Shown here one piece after another: positions 41,983-46,409 of a stretch of DNA of 46,409 nt. Each line of letters starts with the position of its first letter. Within the stretch, counting starts at the first letter, position 1. This stretch comes from JAJUFS01 sp036381175. Its GTDB lineage: Bacteria; Pseudomonadota; Gammaproteobacteria; Natronospirales; JAJUFS01. Under the pieces are notes generated by a model. That model was not told where the DNA came from, did not search any database, and saw only the letters and a list, made by a program, of their open reading frames with translations. Both the position numbers and the translations under genes were made by a program. The DNA lies in NCBI GenBank assembly GCA_036381175.1, contig DASVDI010000013.1, positions 1-46,409 on the forward strand, written 5' to 3'.

Positions 41983-42611
41983 GGGCGGCGTTCCAGCAAG
42001 CGCGCGAGCGCGGCCTCGACATCGACGCGAACGTCGTCCACGGATTGCGCAGCGTCAATGACAACGAAGCGCTGTGGCTCTACAGCGACGCGGTCGTGGT
42101 AAACCTGCCGCACGCGTTCGAAGAACGCGATGTCTTCGCGCTCGAAGCGATCCGGCGCGCCCGGTCGGTTGCGTGCACGCGCGAGGCCGACATCCACGGG
42201 CGCATCCAGCATCAACGTCATATCAGGATGCAGGCCTTGCTGGACAAAATCCTCAAGCACCTTTATGCGCTCGTGTGGCAGGCCGCGGCCGCCGCCCTGG
42301 TAGGCGTAGGTCGCATCCGTGAAACGATCGCAGACTACCCAGTTGCCGCGTGACAGCGCGGGCCGGATGCGTTCTTCGAGGTGCGCGGCGCGCGCCGCGA
42401 ACATCAGCAGCAGTTCGGCGTCAGCGGCAACCGCATCCGAACGCGGTGCAAGCAGCAGCTCGCGCACCGATTCTGCGAAGGGCGTGCCACCGGGCTCGCG
42501 CGTCATCACCACGGGCTTGCCCGCGGCTTCCAGGAAATCGCGGATGTATCCAAGCTGCGTGGATTTGCCAGTGCCTTCGACACCTTCCACGGTGATGAAA
42601 ACGCCTTTCAC
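41979..42611 (-). CDS. tmk: Thymidylate kinase
   Basis: The 210-residue kinase has the P-loop GVEGTGKSTQ, the REPGGTP substrate motif, CDRFTDATYAYQG and a lid-region RPGAPDRFE. It phosphorylates dTMP to dTDP. It overlaps mltG by four bases and holB by four bases, so its translation is coupled to both. Confidence 0.95.
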   Translation of the reverse strand: MKGVFITVEGVEGTGKSTQLGYIRDFLEAAGKPVVMTREPGGTPFAESVRELLLAPRSDAVAADAELLLMFAARAAHLEERIRPALSRGNWVVCDRFTDATYAYQGGGRGLPHERIKVLEDFVQQGLHPDMTLMLDAPVDVGLARARNRPGAPDRFEREDIAFFERVRQVYHDRVAVEPQRFVVIDAAQSVDDVRVDVEAALARLLERRP

Positions 42612-43639
42612 TTCGCGTCGTCCTCTTCCAGCGGCTGGCGCTCGGACTGGTATTTGCGGACAGCGCGGTTGTGCTCTTCGAGCGTGGCAGAAAAGATGTG
42701 TTCGCGACCCGGACCGCGCGCAACGAAATACAGCGCATCGCCCTCGGCCGGATGCACGGCAGCGAAAACGGATTCACGCCCGGGCAGCGCAATCGGCGTC
42801 GGTGGCAGGCCGGCGCGCGTGTAAGTGTTGTATGGCGTATCGGTGCGAAGGTCACGGTAACGAATATCGCCGGTATATTTTTCGCCAAGGCCATAAATCA
42901 CGGTCGGATCCGTCTGCAGGCGCATGCCGCGTTCCAGCCGTCGTGTAAACACGCCTGAGATGCGCGTGCGCTCGGATTCCACCGCAGTTTCCTTCTCGAT
43001 GATGGACGCGAGAATCAGCGCCTCATAAGCAGAGTCGATCGGCAGGTCATCCGCGCGTTCTGCCCATGCAGCGTTCAACACCTCGCGCATCGCGTTATGC
43101 GCGCGCTGCAGGAAGGCGACATCTGTCGTGCCGAGCGGAAAATGGTAAGTCTCCGGAAGAAACCAGCCTTCGGCGTGATCGGTGGGCAGGCCCAGCTTTT
43201 TCGCCAATGCGACGGGCGACTCATCCTCCAGCGTCTGACGGATCGCGGGATGCGCCGCAAGCTGGTCAAGAAGCTCCGCAACCGTGATGCCTTCCACGAT
43301 GGTCAGCGCGTAGAGCTTGACCTCGCCCTCCACCATCTTGTCGAGCAGGCCGTCCAGCGTCAGGCCCGGCGCGAGTTCGTATTCGCCGGCTTTCACCTGC
43401 GCGGCGTCGCCACGCAGCCTCGCAAGCAATTTCAAGTCCCAGGCATGTTCGATGATGCCGTCAGCCGCAAGCTGGTTCGCGAGCGCATCCAGCGGCACGC
43501 CGGGCGGCACGTGGATGACTTCGCCATCTGCGCCCAGCGGCAAGGGCGCTGCCTGCCAGCGCTGGTATTGTGTGAACGCCGCAAAGATCGCGACGGCAAG
43601 CAGGAATACGGGCAGGAGAATGATCAGTCGTCGGAACAT
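42608..43639 (-). CDS. mltG: Endolytic murein transglycosylase
   Basis: The 343-residue protein has an N-terminal membrane anchor (about 5-22), the LTIVEGITVAELLD domain and the catalytic ILASIIEKETAVESER with the active-site Glu, followed by ISGVFTRRLERGMRLQTDPTV split over the usual motif positions. It cleaves nascent peptidoglycan glycan strands at the inner membrane. The gene overlaps pabC by 16 bases and tmk by four. Confidence 0.94.
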   Translation of the reverse strand: MFRRLIILLPVFLLAVAIFAAFTQYQRWQAAPLPLGADGEVIHVPPGVPLDALANQLAADGIIEHAWDLKLLARLRGDAAQVKAGEYELAPGLTLDGLLDKMVEGEVKLYALTIVEGITVAELLDQLAAHPAIRQTLEDESPVALAKKLGLPTDHAEGWFLPETYHFPLGTTDVAFLQRAHNAMREVLNAAWAERADDLPIDSAYEALILASIIEKETAVESERTRISGVFTRRLERGMRLQTDPTVIYGLGEKYTGDIRYRDLRTDTPYNTYTRAGLPPTPIALPGRESVFAAVHPAEGDALYFVARGPGREHIFSATLEEHNRAVRKYQSERQPLEEDDAK

Positions 43640-44469
43640 GCACGTCGCTCGAGTTCGTTTTCAATTTCGGTCTGCAACACTCGCGTCATTGTACCAATGC
43701 CGAAAGCGTGACTTGCCGATCCAAGTGCCAGTTGTCGAACCGGACACATGCCGATCACGCTGTTGGTGATGAACAATTCGTCAGCCTTCTCGATGTCTGC
43801 ATCATCGAGGAAACGTTCCGCGGTTTCGATGCCATTGGCAGTCGCAAGTTCCAGCACCAGTCTTCGCATTACACCGCGCACGCCCGGCCCGACCGGCGGC
43901 GTTATCAACGCATTGTTGCACACCGCGAAGAGGTTGCTCATGGTGCCTTCGACAATGTGTCCGGCAGCATCGCGCATCAGACCTTCGTGAATGCCGGGAT
44001 CGCGCCACTCGGCGCGTGCCAGTACTTGCGAAAGACGATTCAGGTGTTTCAGGCCGTCAAGCGCGCGCGGACCTTCCAGCGGTGTCGTGCAGACGCGCAG
44101 AACAACACCGCGCTCGCGCCATGCGGTGAGGTCGATGCTGAGCGGCGCGGTCGTGATAATGCGTCGCGGTTCGCAATCCACCGGCACGCGGTAACCGCGG
44201 GCGCCGCTGCCGCGCGTGACAATCAGCTTCACGATGCCATCGGGATTCTCGCGCGCGGCCTCATTCAGTTCACGCCGCAGTATTTCCTGTGAAACAGGCG
44301 GAATTCCGAGTACGCGCAAGCCCGCGAACAAGCGCTCCAGGTGGTATTCAAGCAACGGCAGCTTGCGCTTGCGCGCGCGCAGTGTTTCGAACGCGCCGTC
44401 GCCATACGCAAGACCGCGATCGTTCGCGGGTACGCTGTCAATGCGTTGTCCATCAACAAGAATCATCAT
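43624..44469 (-). CDS. pabC: Aminodeoxychorismate lyase
   Basis: The 281-residue PLP enzyme of fold type IV has the N-terminal DGAFETLRA, PLP lysine in LDGLKHLNRLSQVLAR, and the phosphate-cup region EGTMSNLFAV. It converts aminodeoxychorismate to p-aminobenzoate and pyruvate. It overlaps pabB by four bases and mltG by 16, an arrangement typical of the fabF-pabC-mltG neighbourhood. Confidence 0.94.
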   Translation of the reverse strand: MMILVDGQRIDSVPANDRGLAYGDGAFETLRARKRKLPLLEYHLERLFAGLRVLGIPPVSQEILRRELNEAARENPDGIVKLIVTRGSGARGYRVPVDCEPRRIITTAPLSIDLTAWRERGVVLRVCTTPLEGPRALDGLKHLNRLSQVLARAEWRDPGIHEGLMRDAAGHIVEGTMSNLFAVCNNALITPPVGPGVRGVMRRLVLELATANGIETAERFLDDADIEKADELFITNSVIGMCPVRQLALGSASHAFGIGTMTRVLQTEIENELERRACSDD

Positions 44470-45806
44470 TGCTCACCCGCGAGCGCCAGCAGCATGCCGC
44501 GCGCCTTGGCGCGCGTTTCGGCGACTTCACGTTCCGGAATCGAATCCGCAACGATACCGGCGCCGGCACGAAACGAAATGTCTTCGCCGTTGCGCATGAT
44601 GGTGCGAATGAGAATGTTGAAATCGCCGCTGCCGTCGCGATTGAAATAACCCAGCGAACCCGTGTAGGCGCAGCGCGAATCCTGTTCGAGCTCGGCAATG
44701 ATTTCCATGCAGCGTACTTTCGGGCAACCCGTGATCGTGCCGCCGGGAAATACCGCGCGAATCACATCCGTGGCGCCGATCCCGGGCCTGCGTTTTGCGC
44801 GAACGTTCGAGACGATGTGATGCACGTGCGCGTAACTTTCCAGCGCCATCAGTTCGTTGACTTCGACGCTGCCAGGAATGGCAATACGGCCGAGATCATT
44901 GCGCTCGAGATCAATGAGCATGATGTGCTCGGCGCGTTCCTTCGGATGCGCGATCAATTCATTCAATAATTCGCGATCCCTTTCTGGATCGTCACCGCGC
45001 GGACGCGTACCCGCGATCGGCCGCGTCTGCACGCATTCGCCGCGAATCTCGACCAGGCGTTCGGGCGACGAACTGATGATGGCCTGATCGTTCCACGTTA
45101 CAAGTGCGGCAAACGGCGCGGGGTTCGCGCGGCGCAAATGATCGTAGATCGTCCAGTGCGGAATCCCGCTGCCGATATTTCCCGTCCACGCGCGCGAAAT
45201 ATTCGCCTGGAACACATCGCCGTCGATGATGTAACGCACGACGCGTTCCACCATGCGTTCATAACGATGCGCGCCTTCCTCGAACATGTCCTGAAAATCA
45301 AGCGGTGAGATTTCGGGGATGTCCTTGGCAGCAGCAAGATCGGCAAGCAACGTTGCGATCAGCGATTCATCTTCGCTGACCAGCCAACTCTTGTGCTCGA
45401 GATGATCGCGAATCACCGCGGCGGGAAATCGCGTCGCGCATGCAATCGGCCAACGCCGGTCGGGGAACAATCGCAGTTTCGGTTCGATCTCGCCGGCCAG
45501 TTCATAGGCAAGGAAAACAAACCAGCCGCCGTGAAACGGCAGATGCGCTGCACTCTCTTCCACCGCCGCGTGTTCCGCGTTCATCCATGCTTGAAGGGAA
45601 TCGAGAAATCCGGATGCGGCGTGCGGTCCTTGCAGTTCGCCATTGCCGTCGAGCACGAGTGATTCATCGGGAAACGCGAACAGGATGTCGAAGCGGCCCA
45701 GCGGCTCGCCGCGCGCAGCGCTTTCCAGCAAGTGCGGATAACGAAGGGGATCGTGCCGATGCAGCGCCAGCAGGTCCGGCGTGCCGTGAATTTCCCGGAT
45801 CGCCAT
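44466..45806 (-). CDS. pabB: Aminodeoxychorismate synthase component I
   Basis: The 446-residue chorismate-using enzyme has an N-terminal YPHLLESAARG region, the TRPIAGTRPRG motif, HIMLIDLERNDLGRI, and PGGTITGCPKVRCMEII. It makes 4-amino-4-deoxychorismate with a glutaminase subunit (pabA, not in the window). Escherichia coli PabB has PIKGT with a catalytic lysine where this protein reads PIAGT, the form found in anthranilate synthase; context with pabC still favours PabB. GAGG lies six bases before the ATG at 45806, so this start is preferred over one 15 bases earlier. Confidence 0.9.
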   Translation of the reverse strand: MAIREIHGTPDLLALHRHDPLRYPHLLESAARGEPLGRFDILFAFPDESLVLDGNGELQGPHAASGFLDSLQAWMNAEHAAVEESAAHLPFHGGWFVFLAYELAGEIEPKLRLFPDRRWPIACATRFPAAVIRDHLEHKSWLVSEDESLIATLLADLAAAKDIPEISPLDFQDMFEEGAHRYERMVERVVRYIIDGDVFQANISRAWTGNIGSGIPHWTIYDHLRRANPAPFAALVTWNDQAIISSSPERLVEIRGECVQTRPIAGTRPRGDDPERDRELLNELIAHPKERAEHIMLIDLERNDLGRIAIPGSVEVNELMALESYAHVHHIVSNVRAKRRPGIGATDVIRAVFPGGTITGCPKVRCMEIIAELEQDSRCAYTGSLGYFNRDGSGDFNILIRTIMRNGEDISFRAGAGIVADSIPEREVAETRAKARGMLLALAGEQ

Positions 45807-45822
45807 GTCGCGCCTCATCATT

Positions 45823-45852
45823 AAAAGAAACGCCGCGGCCGAAAGGCCGCGG
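45823..45852 (-). terminator. Terminator after fabF
   Basis: On the minus strand CCGCGGCC, loop TTTC, GGCCGCGG is followed by TTTCTTTT. It separates fabF from the pabB operon; some readthrough into pabB is possible because the spacing is short. Confidence 0.8.
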
Positions 45853-45859
45853 TGTGTGA

Positions 45860-46409
45860 TCAGACTTTGCGAAACACCAGTGTCCCGTTCGTGCCGCCGA
45901 AGCCGAAGGAATTCGACATGGCCACATCGATCTTCATCTCGCGCGCGATGTGAGGCACGTAATCGAGATCGCAGCCTTCCGCCGGATTATCAAGATTGAT
46001 GGTCGGCGGCGCGATCGAATCGCGCATCGCAAGCACGGTGAAGATCGCTTCGACGCCGCCGGCCGCGCCGAGCAGATGCCCGGTCATGGATTTCGTCGAT
46101 GACACCGCAACCTGTTTTGCGTGTTCGCCGAAGGCGCGCTTGATAGCAATGGTTTCGCCCTTGTCGCCAACCTGCGTCGAGGTGCCATGCGCGTTGATGT
46201 AATCGACATCCGCCGCATCAATACCGGCGTCCTTGAGCGCGACCGCCATGCACTGGCGCGCGCCTTCACCGTCTTCCGGCGGTGAGGTGATGTGATACGC
46301 GTCGCCGCTCTGGCCCATGCCGATCAGCTCGCAATAAATTTTCGCGCCGCGCGCTTTCGCGTGTTCGTACTCTTCGATCACGATCACGCCGGAACCGTCG
46401 GACAGCACG
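45860..46409 (-). CDS. fabF: 3-oxoacyl-ACP synthase II, C-terminal part
   Basis: The last 182 residues of FabF are present; the frame continues past the window edge. The catalytic histidines are in NAHGTSTQ and SMTGHLLGAAG, and the C-terminal MSNSFGFGGTNGTLVF motif is intact. FabF elongates acyl-ACP in fatty acid synthesis. It is followed by a terminator and then by the pabB operon. Confidence 0.95.
   Translation of the reverse strand, partial: VLSDGSGVIVIEEYEHAKARGAKIYCELIGMGQSGDAYHITSPPEDGEGARQCMAVALKDAGIDAADVDYINAHGTSTQVGDKGETIAIKRAFGEHAKQVAVSSTKSMTGHLLGAAGGVEAIFTVLAMRDSIAPPTINLDNPAEGCDLDYVPHIAREMKIDVAMSNSFGFGGTNGTLVFRKV

Overview
The window looks like the chromosome of a GC-rich gammaproteobacterium. 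The right end carries fabF-pabB-pabC-mltG-tmk-holB-pilZ-tatD, an arrangement I associate with the Xanthomonadales/Nevskiales side of the class; the pilZ-type gene between holB and tatD and the REP-like hairpins fit this. The lineage is an inference from gene order and protein resemblance, not from a search. No rRNA, tRNA or CRISPR array was seen.

Left edge (1-2.5 kb): the 5' end of an IS3-family transposase gene, with a perfectly duplicated 65-bp segment at its end, sits against the broken 3' tail of a host gene. An AT-richer, TTG-started membrane protein gene follows, tightly coupled to a gene for a membrane-anchored VWA-FHA protein. From 2.5 to 15.3 kb are mostly housekeeping and accessory genes: glutathionyl-hydroquinone reductase, an ABC-2 exporter pair, DUF4389 protein, TatD nuclease, class III aminotransferase, a DUF2269-PadR-membrane protein operon with its own palindromic operator, an M20 peptidase, a GST, a VOC protein with a TfoX-N protein, and a TPR/transglutaminase-like lipoprotein.

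The 15.3-24.1 kb block is a signalling island. Two divergent hybrid histidine kinases (PAS-GAF-HK-REC-PAS, and seven PAS-HK-REC) are present, and the second overlaps a REC-EAL c-di-GMP phosphodiesterase gene by 29 nt. From 24 to 30 kb come DUF4199, DUF6166 and pirin genes, then a copper module: csoR, apparently leaderless with its operator overlapping the -10 box, and a CopA-type ATPase. The module is flanked by two direct copies of a REP-like repeat. Host-attachment-family, serine-hydrolase and NIF3-insert-like genes follow.

From 30.6 to 39.6 kb are an SDR gene coupled to sodC, a cardiolipin synthase divergent from a YbhP-like phosphoesterase, a TetR regulator with a PsrA-like box in front of a beta-oxidation multienzyme protein and a hotdog thioesterase, and a double cyclic-nucleotide-binding/rhodanese fusion. 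From 39.7 kb to the right edge is the compact minus-strand pabB-to-tatD operon, preceded by the truncated fabF.

The most unusual features are regulatory and structural: several near-perfect palindromes on promoters, repeat families that flank or reach into genes, the leaderless copper sensor, and two unusual signalling architectures. I saw nothing that proves a wholly new system. The best candidates are the VWA-FHA/membrane-protein pair and the seven-PAS kinase/REC-EAL pair.
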